Positions 49,654 through 60,581 of a stretch of DNA of 64,000 bases are shown here, piece by piece (the stretch's first letter is position 1; each line of letters begins with the position of its first letter). This stretch comes from Acidobacteriota bacterium (lineage in GTDB: Bacteria; Acidobacteriota; Terriglobia; UBA7540), in NCBI GenBank assembly GCA_021787735.1, contig JAJYLL010000007.1, forward strand, positions 23,724 through 87,723, written 5' to 3'. The notes under the pieces were generated by a model, which saw nothing but the letters and a program-made list of their open reading frames with translations, made no database searches and was not told where the DNA came from. The translations under genes were made by a program, and so were the position numbers.

Positions 49654-50661
49654 CTATGGCGCTGTAGGACAGGGCGACAAATGTGGATAGAAGACTGACA
49701 TGTGATGGTTCGCCTTTCCGTGCTGGTCGACGACCTCAAGTCTCCAACTCTCTGGCTTCTTAAGATGAATGGGGAGACGAACTTTTATCATGTATGCTCT
49801 TTGCAATTGCGAGTCAAACATCCGGCTGAGGTCTTGGATGTCGTCCCTTAAACGCTTTGAAAGCGTCGCGCGGTATGGGTAAAGTCCTGTCTCAAGCGCA
49901 TAGGTCCTGCCGCCAGAAATCGCTGTGAGATCCTCAATTCCTCCACGGCCACTGGCTGCCGGAAAACCAACTCCAGGTTGCCCGCCGAGCGTTATTAAAA
50001 GGAACGCGTAGAGGTGGATCCCCTTTGCAAGCAACGTCCTTTCCAGTTGCCCCTCGCGGGTCCAACGGACCCCTATTCCATCTGTAATGACGCATATAAT
50101 GTCACCGGGGCGCGCTTCACCAAACATCGATGTACCCGCACTAATCGCTTCGAAAATTGCAGTTCGCCGCCCCTTCCTGGGAATGCTTCTGGCGATACGA
50201 TCAAGGGCGCTTACTTCTTTCACGACAGCTGCCGAACTCGTTGTGAAAGGCACCCTCGCTTCAGTGCGGCGTGCAAACAGGTCCGCCGCGAAAGAAGCGC
50301 CAGGCGGAGCCTGACGCACAATCGTTAACCCGACTTCCTTCTCGAGGGGTATCCAAGCTGTCATGCTCCCGCTTACATCAAACAAGAGAACCGCTCGTCT
50401 CTGCCCGGTCCAAGGTTCAGCGCTCAATATCTTAAGCGGCTTGTGACGAAGCTTGGCCCGAAAGTTTGTCTTCTGAAGGCCGAGCACCGGATTCCCCTTC
50501 TCCTCAACAACAGTGACCAGAACACGTTGGGTGGAGCACGGTGCGCTCTTCGGGAACGCTGAAAAGGGCAGCATGACGACTGCAGGTATTAAGATCAGGA
50601 ACTGCCTTGCGCGCATTCGGAGATCTCCCCCCTTAGAAAAGTTCGATCCGCCGTCCAACAA
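49654..50661 (-). CDS. VWA-domain exported protein
   Basis: RAVLLFDVSGSMTAWIPLEKEVGLTIVRQ MIDAS DxSxS; signal-like N-terminus (FLILIPAVVMLPFSAFP). Confidence 0.8.
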   Translation of the reverse strand: MLDGGSNFSKGGDLRMRARQFLILIPAVVMLPFSAFPKSAPCSTQRVLVTVVEEKGNPVLGLQKTNFRAKLRHKPLKILSAEPWTGQRRAVLLFDVSGSMTAWIPLEKEVGLTIVRQAPPGASFAADLFARRTEARVPFTTSSAAVVKEVSALDRIARSIPRKGRRTAIFEAISAGTSMFGEARPGDIICVITDGIGVRWTREGQLERTLLAKGIHLYAFLLITLGGQPGVGFPAASGRGGIEDLTAISGGRTYALETGLYPYRATLSKRLRDDIQDLSRMFDSQLQRAYMIKVRLPIHLKKPESWRLEVVDQHGKANHHMSVFYPHLSPCPTAP

Positions 50662-50666
50662 ACATC

Positions 50667-51149
50667 CTACAACTTGTACCCAATCTTACGCAGCAATTCC
50701 TTGCGGGCCTTGATGTCGGCATCAGTCTCGATGCCTTTGCTCTTGGCGCCGTCGATCACGCCAAGGATGCCCCGACCGTGCTCGGATTCAGCCACAATCA
50801 CTTCCACGGGATTGGAAGTGGCACAGAAAATCCGGCAGACTTCCGGCACGTTCTTGACAACATTGAGGATATTGATGGGATAGGCCTTTTCCATAAAAAT
50901 GATGAAGGAATGTCCGCAGGAGAGCGCCAGTGCATTTTCCTGCGCCAGCCGGATCAGATTCAGGTCGTTGCCCGTCCAACGCACCAGCGCCGGACCGGAC
51001 GCCTCGCAAAATCCGATGCCAAACTTGATTTCCGGAACGGTTTGAACAATCGCCTCGTAGAGGTCCTCGATGGTCTTGATAAAGTGCGACTGCCCAAGGA
51101 TAAAATTCATGTCGTCTGGCTTGTCAATCCGGACGGTTTTCAATTCCAT
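50667..51149 (-). CDS. Adenosine-specific kinase family protein (archaeal-type, PF04008-like)
   Basis: MNFILGQSHFIKTIEDLYEAIVQTVPEIKFGIGFCEASGPALVRWTGND...RGILGVIDGAKSKGIETDADIKARKELLRKIGYKL. Confidence 0.85.
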   Translation of the reverse strand: MELKTVRIDKPDDMNFILGQSHFIKTIEDLYEAIVQTVPEIKFGIGFCEASGPALVRWTGNDLNLIRLAQENALALSCGHSFIIFMEKAYPINILNVVKNVPEVCRIFCATSNPVEVIVAESEHGRGILGVIDGAKSKGIETDADIKARKELLRKIGYKL

Positions 51150-51150
51150 G

Positions 51151-52122
51151 TCAGTCCCTCCCTGTCGCGCTTTCGGGTCCGCTGAGAGCGGCGCCCACTT
51201 CCGGCGTCCTGTCTAGTTCGGTTTTGACGACGCGCACCGGAAACTTAACCCCAGGATACATCCGATCAACAATAACGAACAGAATGGCAAGGACAACAAA
51301 AACAAAGACACCGCCTTCAGGGCCCACGGCTCCGCCCGTAATCCAGGTGGAAGCTCCGGCTTGAAAATGAGAATTCAGCAGGTGCCCCGGTACGACCGTG
51401 CCGCTGTCGGGCACCGAATAAATGAAGCTCTCTCCGTAATCCCAGGCCGCATGCAAACCAATAGCAAACCAGAGGTTCCCTGAGCGCCGGAAGCTGAAGC
51501 AGAACAGCAACCCCACCAGCCCCGCGGAAACCGCCCCAACGGGATTCTCTCCGATGTTGCCGAGGTGGATCGCGCCGAACACCAGGGAGAGCACAATGGC
51601 CGCAGGCCAGAACCCGATTCCTTCCGCAAGCGTCGCCAGTGCATAACCGCGAAACAGGAACTCCTCAGCGAACCCGACGATCAGAAACGCAAGCCCCCAC
51701 ATCGCTCCGAAATAAAGAATTCCTTTTGCCCCCAGTGCCAGATTCCCAAAATAAAATCCGCTACCCAGATGGACACCCACCAAAAGAAGCGTCAGAGCGG
51801 CGAAACCAATAACCGCCCCAATGCGAAAGTCCCGGCCAAAGGCGCCACGCGCCGGCAAGCCGTAATCACGAAGGCTCTTGTGCTCCAGGAACCCCATGGT
51901 CCAAGCCGCAAAGAGCGGGCAAAGAAACAGTATGCTTTCACTCACGATCATCAGGGACACATGCAGTCCATGGCTAACATCGGGCCGAAAGCCCAAAACG
52001 GCCATCAAGACCTGGACGGTAATGAAAGGAATCGCCGCAAGGACAAGGAATACCAGCAACCGCCAGCCGGACCTGATGCCGCTGGGGCCTTTGAAAATCT
52101 TTTCCAGCATCGGAGACCTCAT
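51151..52122 (-). CDS. CPBP family intramembrane metalloprotease
   Basis: GFAEEFLFRGYALATLAEGIGFWPAAIVLSLVFGAIHLGN; FAIGLHAAWDYGESF. Confidence 0.9.
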   Translation of the reverse strand: MRSPMLEKIFKGPSGIRSGWRLLVFLVLAAIPFITVQVLMAVLGFRPDVSHGLHVSLMIVSESILFLCPLFAAWTMGFLEHKSLRDYGLPARGAFGRDFRIGAVIGFAALTLLLVGVHLGSGFYFGNLALGAKGILYFGAMWGLAFLIVGFAEEFLFRGYALATLAEGIGFWPAAIVLSLVFGAIHLGNIGENPVGAVSAGLVGLLFCFSFRRSGNLWFAIGLHAAWDYGESFIYSVPDSGTVVPGHLLNSHFQAGASTWITGGAVGPEGGVFVFVVLAILFVIVDRMYPGVKFPVRVVKTELDRTPEVGAALSGPESATGRD

Positions 52123-52143
52123 GCTCGGATGAGCAGGAGAATT

Positions 52144-53946
52144 CTATTCGTTGACACGCAACACTGCAAGGAAAGCTTCCTGCGGAATATCGACCTTACC
52201 GACGCGCTTCATCCGTCGTTTTCCTTCCTTCTGCTTTTCAAGGAGCTTACGCTTCCGCGTGATGTCACCGCCATAGCATTTAGCCAGAACGTTCTTCCGC
52301 ATGGCAGCGACATTTTCGCGGGCGATAATCTTGGAACCGACGGAAGCCTGGATGGCCACTTCAAAAAGCTGGCGAGGGATCAGCTTCCGCATTCTTTCGC
52401 AGAGAGAGCGCGCCCGGATCTGGGCATGGTCGCGATGACAGACAAAGGAGAGCGCATCCACAGGTTCGCCGGCCACCAGCAGGTCAACCTTCACCAAGTT
52501 CGATTCCCAATGGCCTGAAAAGTGGTAATCCAGTGAAGCATAGCCGCGCGAGACGGACTTGAGCCGGTCGTAGAAATCCAGTACGACCTCGTTCAGAGGT
52601 AGTTCATAGGTCAGCAAAACGCGCTTGGGACCCACATAGTCAAAGCCCTTCTGGATGCCGCGCTTTTCCTCCGCCAGCGCCAGAATCCCGCCCAGGTAGT
52701 CATCCTGGGTCAGAATCAGCGCCGTAATAACCGGCTCCTCAATTTTTGCAATTTCGTTGGGCTCGGGGAATCGCGTAGGGTTGTCAATCTCATGGACAGT
52801 GCCGTCCTTCGTCGTGACGCGATAGCGAACACCGGGGGCCGTGGTGATCAGGTTCAGCTTGAATTCCCGCTCCAGCCGTTCCTGCACAATTTCCATGTGC
52901 AGCAGTCCCAGGAAGCCGCACCGGAAACCAAACCCCAGCGCGGCGGAATTTTCCGGCTCATAGAAAAGCGACGAATCGTTCAGCCGCAGCTTTTCCAAAG
53001 CATCGCGAAGGGATTCATATTCGCTGGTCTCCACCGGATAAAGCCCGGCAAAGACCATCGGCTTGATATCCTCAAAACCAGGAAGCGGTTCTGCCGCCGG
53101 CCGGTCATCCTGCGTGATCGTATCGCCGATCTTGGTGTCCGCCACGCGCTTGATGTTAGCAATCACAAAGCCCACTTCTCCGGCGTGCAGGCTCTCCACT
53201 GGGACCGCCGTGGGCGTCAGGATGCCCAACTGTTCCACGGTATAGACCTGGTTGTTGGACCACAGGCGGATCTTCATGCCGGGAACCAGCGTTCCTTGCA
53301 CCACGCGCGCCAGAACCACCACCCCGCGATAACTGTCGAACCAGGAATCAAAAATCAGTGCCTGCAACGGAGCTTCCGGAGATCCGGTGGGTGCCGGAAT
53401 CTTCGCTACGATCGCTTCCAGCACCTCGTCAACGCCGGTCCCCTGTTTGGCGCTGATCAGGATCGCGTCGCGCGAATCAATGGCCAGCGTCTGCTCAATC
53501 TGGCGTCGGGTCTCTTCAACGTCAGCGCCCGGAAGGTCGATCTTGTTGATCACCGGCACGATTTCCAGATTGTTGTTCATCGCAAGCTGCGCGTTGGCCA
53601 GGGTTTGGGCCTCGACGCCTTGCGAGGCGTCAATCACCAGAAGCGCTCCTTCGCAAGCGGAAAGGCTCCTGGAAACCTCGTAGGAAAAGTCAACATGTCC
53701 AGGCGTGTCAATCAGGTTTAACTGGTATTCATTCCCGTCGCGAGCCTTGTAAAGCAGCCGCACCGAGTGCGCCTTGATGGTGATTCCCCGCTCCCGCTCC
53801 AAATCCATCGAGTCAAGCAGTTGCGCTTCCATGTCGCGCTTGGCAACTGTCCCTGTCAATTCCAGCAGGCGGTCGGCAAGTGTGGACTTCCCGTGGTCAA
53901 TGTGGGCGACGATGGAAAAATTGCGAATGTAACGAGCTTCGGTCAT
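52144..53946 (-). CDS. lepA: Elongation factor 4 (LepA)
   Basis: [50 protein letters not shown]-terminal [25 protein letters not shown]. Confidence 0.98.
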   Translation of the reverse strand: MTEARYIRNFSIVAHIDHGKSTLADRLLELTGTVAKRDMEAQLLDSMDLERERGITIKAHSVRLLYKARDGNEYQLNLIDTPGHVDFSYEVSRSLSACEGALLVIDASQGVEAQTLANAQLAMNNNLEIVPVINKIDLPGADVEETRRQIEQTLAIDSRDAILISAKQGTGVDEVLEAIVAKIPAPTGSPEAPLQALIFDSWFDSYRGVVVLARVVQGTLVPGMKIRLWSNNQVYTVEQLGILTPTAVPVESLHAGEVGFVIANIKRVADTKIGDTITQDDRPAAEPLPGFEDIKPMVFAGLYPVETSEYESLRDALEKLRLNDSSLFYEPENSAALGFGFRCGFLGLLHMEIVQERLEREFKLNLITTAPGVRYRVTTKDGTVHEIDNPTRFPEPNEIAKIEEPVITALILTQDDYLGGILALAEEKRGIQKGFDYVGPKRVLLTYELPLNEVVLDFYDRLKSVSRGYASLDYHFSGHWESNLVKVDLLVAGEPVDALSFVCHRDHAQIRARSLCERMRKLIPRQLFEVAIQASVGSKIIARENVAAMRKNVLAKCYGGDITRKRKLLEKQKEGKRRMKRVGKVDIPQEAFLAVLRVNE

Positions 53947-54319
53947 ATTGTCTTTGATTTGCCTCTACCGGACAGGAACCTACTCAAGAAACAACTCGCG
54001 GGGCTGTATCGACGGCAGGTCTCTTACCCACAACTGTCATTCGTGAACCCTTTCAAAATCTAACAAACCCAAGCGCTTCTGTCAATTTGCTGACTGTTTG
54101 CTGACGGTTGGGGATTACGCTCCGGCGGGCTTCGGCACGCAGTTTGTCAGCTGGTGGCACCACGTGCCGGCAGAAATATGCAACCCAGCACAAACCGGCT
54201 GCAGGGCCTGCTTCCTGTTATCATAGGAGTGATCGAAATCGAGCGGCGCCAGAACCCGGCGCGACGGTCTCGGCGCAGCCTTGGTCTGACTTTTCTTCGC
54301 CACGCACAGGAGAACTCTG

Positions 54320-55102
54320 ATGAGCTATGAAACGTTGCTTTATGAAGACCGGGCAGGGGTCGCCTATGTTACGGTGAACCGGCCGCAAAAGCTGAACGCA
54401 CTTAATCAGAAGGCCGTTCAAGAACTCACCGATTGTTTTGGTCAGATCGAAGCATCCAGTGAAGTGGGCGGCGTTATCCTGACCGGGGCCGGTGAAAAGG
54501 CTTTTGTAGCCGGGGCGGATATCAACGAGCTTGCCGCGCTCACCCCGGCGGGCGCACGCGAAACGGCCCTGGGCGGACAGGCGCTGATGAACGAGATCGA
54601 GAATCTGGGAAAACCCGTAATTGCCGCAATCAACGGCTTCGCCCTGGGCGGCGGCTGCGAACTGGCGATGGCGTGCACTCTGCGTATTGCATCGGAAAAC
54701 GCTCGCTTTGGACAACCGGAAGTCAAGCTGGGCATCATCCCTGGGTATGCCGGAACCCAACGGCTGCCTCGCCTGGTAGGAAAAGGTCGCGCGCTTGAGA
54801 TGATCCTTTCGGGCGAACCCATCAGCGCGCAGGAAGCATGGCGGATCGGCCTGGTCAATCAGGTAGTGGCCCTGCCGGACCTGATACCCACCGCCGAAAA
54901 GGCGGTCCAGAAAATCCTGGCCAACAGCCCGATTGCCGTCCGGTATGCCTTGGAGGCCGTCAATCACGGCGTGGAAATGGCGAAAAACGACGGTGAGCAG
55001 CTTGAGGCGAACCTGTTTGGATTATGCTGTGCGACCGAAGACATGAAAGAAGGAACGCGGGCGTTTCTGGAAAAACGCCCGGCGCAATTCAGTGGCAAGT
55101 AG
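54320..55102 (+). CDS. Enoyl-CoA hydratase/isomerase family (crotonase)
   Basis: [85 protein letters not shown]. Confidence 0.95.
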   Translation: MSYETLLYEDRAGVAYVTVNRPQKLNALNQKAVQELTDCFGQIEASSEVGGVILTGAGEKAFVAGADINELAALTPAGARETALGGQALMNEIENLGKPVIAAINGFALGGGCELAMACTLRIASENARFGQPEVKLGIIPGYAGTQRLPRLVGKGRALEMILSGEPISAQEAWRIGLVNQVVALPDLIPTAEKAVQKILANSPIAVRYALEAVNHGVEMAKNDGEQLEANLFGLCCATEDMKEGTRAFLEKRPAQFSGK

Positions 55103-55147
55103 TTCCGGTCCGGTGCCTGCCGGAACGCGAGGAGCGTCAGATCAACA

Positions 55148-55570
55148 ATGGGTTCTCGAACAAAATCTCGCGAGTTAGCTCTGCAGATGCTTTACCAATG
55201 GGAGGTGGGCAGCCACCCCCCGGCCTACGTGGAGCAGACTTTCATGCACGGACGCAACCTTGCACCCGACGTGGACGCGTTTGCGCGCAGCCTGTTTTCG
55301 GGAGCGGTGAGTGAAGTCACGTCGCTCGACCGCACCATTGCGGGGCACGCAGAACACTGGCGAACAGAACGCATGCCGGCCGTTGACCGTAATATCCTTC
55401 GATTGGCGCTTTATGAAATGCTCCATCACCCGGAAACGCCCGGCGCAGTCGTCATCAATGAGGCTATTGAATTGGCCCGCCGGTTTGCCGCCGCAGACTC
55501 AGTGGAATTTGTGAACGGCGTTCTCGACGCAATCTGGAAATCTCTACCTCAGGCGCAACCAAAGGCTTGA
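55148..55570 (+). CDS. nusB: Transcription antitermination factor NusB
   Basis: SRELALQMLYQWEVG; MPAVDRNILRLALYEML; VVINEAIELARRFAAADSVEFVNGVLDAI. Confidence 0.95.
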   Translation: MGSRTKSRELALQMLYQWEVGSHPPAYVEQTFMHGRNLAPDVDAFARSLFSGAVSEVTSLDRTIAGHAEHWRTERMPAVDRNILRLALYEMLHHPETPGAVVINEAIELARRFAAADSVEFVNGVLDAIWKSLPQAQPKA

Positions 55571-55659
55571 TGCTCCTCTGAAATCTCGGACCCTTCCCTG
55601 ATTTCACAGACAAGCCTCCCCAGAAATTCCTCTGAACAGACCTGAATCAGAAAGTACGT

Positions 55660-56763
55660 TTACTCCGCCGTGCTGCGCGCGTACGCAATTCGCTTATCAA
55701 TGGACGGGTGGGAATGAAATAAGAATTCGATCCACGCGGAAGGCTGCCGTTCGGCAAGGTTGATATCAGCAAGTTTTTCCATGCTGGTGATAAAGGCTGA
55801 TTTGCTGGGGATCATTTTCAGTGCATAATCGTCCGCCTGCCGTTCCAGCCAGCGCGAGTGGCTGTTCACGCAGGGCAGAAGAAGCAACGAAAGCACCATG
55901 CTGACCAGGATCAGCAGCGGCAGGTTCGCGAAGTCCGCTACTCCCCTGAAACCGAGCGAGGGACCCCATTTCAGCAGGCAGGCATTGGCAAGATAAAACC
56001 CAATGTACGTGCTGAGCGCCTGGACAATAATCAAGCGAAAGACGTGGTGGCGAACGTGGTGCCCGAATTCGTGGGCCAGGACGGCTTCCACTTCATCCGC
56101 ACTGAATTTTTCCAGTAGAGTGTCCGACAGAATGATGCGGCGCGTGTTGCCCAGGCCCACCAGCGCCGCGTTGGCCTTCTTGCTCTTTTCACTCAGCTTC
56201 CATTCAAATACGCCACGAACACGCGTCCCGGCGCGGCGCGAAAGCTCCAGCAGGCGCTCCGTCAAGCTTTCGTCTTCTACCGGCTTGAATTTGAAAAAAA
56301 TGGGGAACAGCAACACGGGCGCCAGGTTCGCCAGCAGAACGAAGAAGGCGATAAACGCCGTACCGGAGATGATCCACCACGTAGCCGGCCAGGTCCGCAT
56401 GGTCCAGTAAATGAGTTCGGCCCCCAGCAACCCCAGCGTCCCCCCAACTGCTAGCCCCTTCAATTCATCCTTGATCCAGTTCCAGAGCGTGAGGTTCGAC
56501 AAGCCATACCGGTGCTCCAAACGGTAGTCTTTAAGGTAGCTTACGGGAATGCCGGGCAGTTGGAAGATCAGCCCGAACAGGATGAGGTAAATCAATAAGG
56601 CGAGCGCGGAATGCGACGTCAGACCATATGCAAAGTTCCGCAGACCAATTGTCCACCCGGCAAAAAGAAGAAAAATAATCAGCGCGAGGTCAAGGGCGAA
56701 TCCCACAACCGCAAGGACCCGCCCGGCACGATGATAAGCTTTAGCGCGTTGTGCTTCATCCAT
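55660..56763 (-). CDS. M48 family metallopeptidase (Ste24-like)
   Basis: EVEAVLAHEFGHHVRHHVFRL HExxH; LERQADDYALKM; FLFHSHPSIDKRIAYAR. Confidence 0.93.
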   Translation of the reverse strand: MDEAQRAKAYHRAGRVLAVVGFALDLALIIFLLFAGWTIGLRNFAYGLTSHSALALLIYLILFGLIFQLPGIPVSYLKDYRLEHRYGLSNLTLWNWIKDELKGLAVGGTLGLLGAELIYWTMRTWPATWWIISGTAFIAFFVLLANLAPVLLFPIFFKFKPVEDESLTERLLELSRRAGTRVRGVFEWKLSEKSKKANAALVGLGNTRRIILSDTLLEKFSADEVEAVLAHEFGHHVRHHVFRLIIVQALSTYIGFYLANACLLKWGPSLGFRGVADFANLPLLILVSMVLSLLLLPCVNSHSRWLERQADDYALKMIPSKSAFITSMEKLADINLAERQPSAWIEFLFHSHPSIDKRIAYARSTAE

Positions 56764-56786
56764 GGCGCGAAATATCTACCCTTGCC

Positions 56787-58217
56787 CTACTCATGCGATT
56801 GCTGCCGGGCAAAGTCACTCATTGCATCTAATAGTTCCGTGACCTGCTCCCGCGATGGCGCTTCGGCGTAAAGCCGCAAAACGTTCTCTGTCCCCGAGGC
56901 CCGCACCAGTACCCACATAGAGTCGCCCAGCACCATTTTGACGCCGTCCCGGTCATCAATCGACAGAACTTTGAAATCAGCAACTGAGTTTAGTTTGCCC
57001 TGACGCACCTGCTCCACCACTCGTTGTGCGTCCGCCTTGTCAACCTCCACGTCAACCCGGCGGTAATAGTGCGGTCCGAATTCTTCCTGAAGCTCCTGAA
57101 CCAGCTCACTCAGGTTCTTCCCTCGCTGTGCGATGATGTCCGCCAGGTAGAGCGAATTCAACACGCCGTCGCGCTCCGGCAGGTGTCCGCGGGATGCGAT
57201 GCCGCCGCTCTCCTCCCCGCCGATCAGGATATCGCGAGCCAGCATCAAGTCGCAGACGTATTTGAAACCGATGGGTGTGACATGGAGCGGCAGGCCGTAT
57301 TTCGCGGCGATCTTGTCAATCATGTGAGTGGTGGAGACGGTCTTGACCACTTCGCCTTTCTGCCCGCACTCAGCAACCAGATGCTTGAGCAATATGGAAA
57401 AAATCTTGTGCGAATCGACCGTGTTGCCCTGCGCGTCAACCGCCCCGATCCGGTCAGCATCACCATCTGTGGCAAAGCCAGCATCCGCTCCGATCGCTAC
57501 AACGGCCTCGCTTAAGTCTGCCAGGTGCGGATCAATCGGCTCGGGGTTGATTCCTGGAAACAGCGGATTATGCTCCCCGTGAATCTCCGAAAACGAAATG
57601 CCGGCTTCATCAAACAGGCGGGCCAGGCATCCACGCGCCGCGCCGTACATGGGATCAATCACAAACTTTCTGCCGCTCTCTCGAATGCGGTCCAGCGAAA
57701 CCAGCGTCCTGATGCGGCCGAGATACGGAGTAACCAGGTCGGCGGTTTCAATCTGAGCAGATTTTGACGCAGATGCCTTCGCTTTGCCCGGGTCCTCATT
57801 GGGCACATAGGTCTCGACCCGTTTCATAATCTCAGGGGACGCCGATCCACCGTACGGGGCCTTGAGCTTGATGCCATTCCAGATGTAGGGATTGTGGCTG
57901 GCAGTCACGATCAATGCCCCCGCGGTCTTTCTGGCCACCACGGCGTAACTGACTGCAGGCGTCGGCGTGGCGCGGTCAGCCAGCACCACCGGAATCCCTT
58001 CCGCAGCGACCTGACGAGCGGCGACCTGCGCGGCTTCAGGAGAAAGGAATCGCGCATCATAGCCAACCACCAGTCCGCGCTCGGTCTGGCTTTCCTGGCA
58101 AACGTAACGCGCGATGGCGGCAGCCACACGGCGCACATTCTCACAGGTAAATGTATCGCCGATGATTCCGCGCCAGCCGTCAGTTCCGAATTTAATCTGT
58201 TCTGCAGATTCCGTCAG
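56787..58217 (-). CDS. Phosphomannomutase/phosphoglucomutase (alpha-D-phosphohexomutase); probable CTG start
   Basis: IKFGTDGWRGIIGDTFTCENV; IVTASHNPYIWNGIK; ATDGDADRIGAVD; GGEESGGIASRGHLPERDG. No ATG/GTG/TTG between the manC stop and the conserved start; GGAGG 5 nt before CTG. Confidence 0.92.
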   Translation of the reverse strand: MTESAEQIKFGTDGWRGIIGDTFTCENVRRVAAAIARYVCQESQTERGLVVGYDARFLSPEAAQVAARQVAAEGIPVVLADRATPTPAVSYAVVARKTAGALIVTASHNPYIWNGIKLKAPYGGSASPEIMKRVETYVPNEDPGKAKASASKSAQIETADLVTPYLGRIRTLVSLDRIRESGRKFVIDPMYGAARGCLARLFDEAGISFSEIHGEHNPLFPGINPEPIDPHLADLSEAVVAIGADAGFATDGDADRIGAVDAQGNTVDSHKIFSILLKHLVAECGQKGEVVKTVSTTHMIDKIAAKYGLPLHVTPIGFKYVCDLMLARDILIGGEESGGIASRGHLPERDGVLNSLYLADIIAQRGKNLSELVQELQEEFGPHYYRRVDVEVDKADAQRVVEQVRQGKLNSVADFKVLSIDDRDGVKMVLGDSMWVLVRASGTENVLRLYAEAPSREQVTELLDAMSDFARQQSHE

Positions 58218-58230
58218 AATAGCCTCCGCG

Positions 58231-59427
58231 TTAAAGCAGGTTCTTTTTGCCGAGCCGTTCGAGTTCCTGTACAGCCTTCCCGACTTTCTGGGACTGGTCA
58301 CGAGCGCAAACCAGCAACGCGTCGCCGGTATCAACAATCACCAGATTCTCAACGCCAATGGTAACAAGATGTTTCCTGCCGCCCACCAGCATGTTTCCCT
58401 TGGAGTCAAGGCAAATAGAATTCTCCGGGCGCACATTTCCGTCAGCGTCCTTGGAGCTCAGATCGTAAGCCACCGCCCAACTCCCTACGTCGCTCCAGCC
58501 TATGTCTGCCGCCACAGCAGACACGCCGTCGATCCTCTCCATCAGGGCATAATCGATGGAGATTTTTTCGAGCTGGGGAAACAGGCGCTTCAACGCTCGC
58601 AGGTTATCGATGCCGCCCGCCGCGGCGATCCGGTCCAATCCCTCTGCCATCGCCGGCTGAAATTTCCGCAAGTTTGCAAGCAGCGTTGACGCACGCCAGA
58701 TAAACATTCCGGCGTTCCACAAATAGCGTTTGGAGGCAACATATTTCCGCGCGGCTGCAAGTGCGGGTTTCTCAGTAAAGTTTTCAACGCGATATATTTT
58801 TTCCCGGCCGGCGTTTATTGCAGGTCCGCCCAGACGGATGTAGCCATACCCGGTTTCCGGGCCCGTCGGTTGAATACCCAGAATGACCGAACGGCCCTCC
58901 GTTGTAGCCCATCGGCAGCCGGCCTTCAGCGCCTCGCGGAAGGCTCCCGGCTTCTGAATCACGTGGTCTGCAGGCAAAATGGCCATGATGCCGTCAGGAT
59001 CACGGCTGAGAATCTCATTCGCAGCCAGGCCAACGGTGGGCGCGGTATTGCGCTGCGCGGGCTCCGCAACAATCTGGCGTTCAGGGATGCCCGGCAACAA
59101 CCGGACCATCTGCGCGCGCACCATGCTGTTCGCAAAAACATAAATCCGCTCCGGCGGCACGATTCCCTTGACGCGATCGACCGTCTGCTCAAGGAGCGTT
59201 GAGCCTCCGAACAGCCCCAGCAACTGCTTGGGCTTCTTTCGGCGACTCAACGGCCAAAAGCGTGTTCCGCTCCCGCCGGCCATGATCACCACGTAAACGT
59301 GATCGTACAGCGAGCCCCGTGATTGCGCTGCTTTGCTCATAACCGTTCTAGCTGAAAAGGATATTCTTGATTTGTTCGGACTTGAACCCACGGCGCGAGA
59401 GCGGCCGTTTAAAATCCCTGTCAACAT
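58231..59427 (-). CDS. manC: Mannose-1-phosphate guanylyltransferase
   Basis: VIMAGGSGTRFWPLSRRKKPKQLL; ENFTEKPALAAARKYVASKRYLWNAGMFIWRAS; SIDYALME. Confidence 0.93.
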   Translation of the reverse strand: MLTGILNGRSRAVGSSPNKSRISFSARTVMSKAAQSRGSLYDHVYVVIMAGGSGTRFWPLSRRKKPKQLLGLFGGSTLLEQTVDRVKGIVPPERIYVFANSMVRAQMVRLLPGIPERQIVAEPAQRNTAPTVGLAANEILSRDPDGIMAILPADHVIQKPGAFREALKAGCRWATTEGRSVILGIQPTGPETGYGYIRLGGPAINAGREKIYRVENFTEKPALAAARKYVASKRYLWNAGMFIWRASTLLANLRKFQPAMAEGLDRIAAAGGIDNLRALKRLFPQLEKISIDYALMERIDGVSAVAADIGWSDVGSWAVAYDLSSKDADGNVRPENSICLDSKGNMLVGGRKHLVTIGVENLVIVDTGDALLVCARDQSQKVGKAVQELERLGKKNLL

Positions 59428-60439
59428 CCGGGACGTAAAACTTCAGGATTCGCGTCTTTTCTACCGGCGCAATCCGGTACGCCTCTGCCCCCGGCGGTAT
59501 CACCCATGTGTGGCCTGGCTGGTACCCCATCCAGCCGGCTGCTGTTTCCACACGCCCCTCCCCCGCAACAATGGAAAGGGTCTCCATGTGCTCCGGTGAC
59601 GATTTGAAATGTCCCGTCTCCCTCAAACGTAGTTCTTCCACGGCAAAATACGGGCAAGCAAGAACATATCGGTGCAAACCAAAGTCTTCATGAACAACGC
59701 GCCGCGGCAGATTGCGAAGCGGCGGCGCCTCGGATTTAATGACTCCAAACCCTTTATCCAGATGAAGCGGGCGCGGTTTCCCATCCAAACCCGTCCGGCC
59801 AAAATCATCCAGCCGGTAAGTCATGTCGGAATGTTCTTCGGCCTCAAAGAGGACAATCCCCGGCCCCAGTGCGTGAACGGTCCCTGGCGGCACAAAAATC
59901 ACCTCGCCCGCTTTCGGGTGGAACCGATAAAGCAGATCCTTACTTTGGCCCCGCTCACAGGCTGCCCTCAGTTCCTCCAAAGTCGTACCGGGCTTCAGCC
60001 CCAGCAGGATTTCCGCTTCCGGTTCCGCGTGCAGGATGTACCACATCTCGCACTTGCCCAGGTTGCCGGGATCGTGCTTGCGCGCGTATTTGTCGTCCGG
60101 ATGCACCTGGAGTGAAAGCCAATCGCTCGTGAAGATGTATTTTGACAGAATCGGAAAACGGCGGTCTTTCCAGTTCGCGCCGTTCAGTTCGCTTCGGTAC
60201 TTCCGAGACACCTCACCCAGCGTAAGACCGGCCACGGAGCCGTTCAGGATCCTTGAACTTTCGTCCGTGATCCACACCTCGCCTATCAGAGTCTTCTCAC
60301 CCCGCTGGGCGGAAGCCCCGCGGTCATCAGCGATCTTCTCCGGATCAGGCCACTCGAACAGCGGAGACAGGTCGTCCAATCCCCAGATTTTCGGCTTGAA
60401 GATGGGAGAAAGCTTGAGCGGTGTGTTCAGCTTTGGCAT
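59348..60439 (-). CDS. manA: Mannose-6-phosphate isomerase (type I PMI)
   Basis: LSPIFKPKIWGLDDLS; LSLQVHPDDKYARKHDPGNLGKCEMWYILHAEPEAEI; VPPGTVHALGPGIVLFEAEEHSDMTYRLDDFGR. Confidence 0.92.
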   Translation of the reverse strand: MPKLNTPLKLSPIFKPKIWGLDDLSPLFEWPDPEKIADDRGASAQRGEKTLIGEVWITDESSRILNGSVAGLTLGEVSRKYRSELNGANWKDRRFPILSKYIFTSDWLSLQVHPDDKYARKHDPGNLGKCEMWYILHAEPEAEILLGLKPGTTLEELRAACERGQSKDLLYRFHPKAGEVIFVPPGTVHALGPGIVLFEAEEHSDMTYRLDDFGRTGLDGKPRPLHLDKGFGVIKSEAPPLRNLPRRVVHEDFGLHRYVLACPYFAVEELRLRETGHFKSSPEHMETLSIVAGEGRVETAAGWMGYQPGHTWVIPPGAEAYRIAPVEKTRILKFYVPDVDRDFKRPLSRRGFKSEQIKNILFS

Positions 60440-60581
60440 AGGTCGAATGAGAACTTACAGAGCGGATACCGGTCGGGCCAGCGTGCGGTGCCTCACTTCG
60501 GGCTGGCGCTTTGCGTTAGACAAATTGCCAGCCTGAAGGCGTACCCCGTACATAACCCTGCTCAAATTCTTCGGCAACGTA

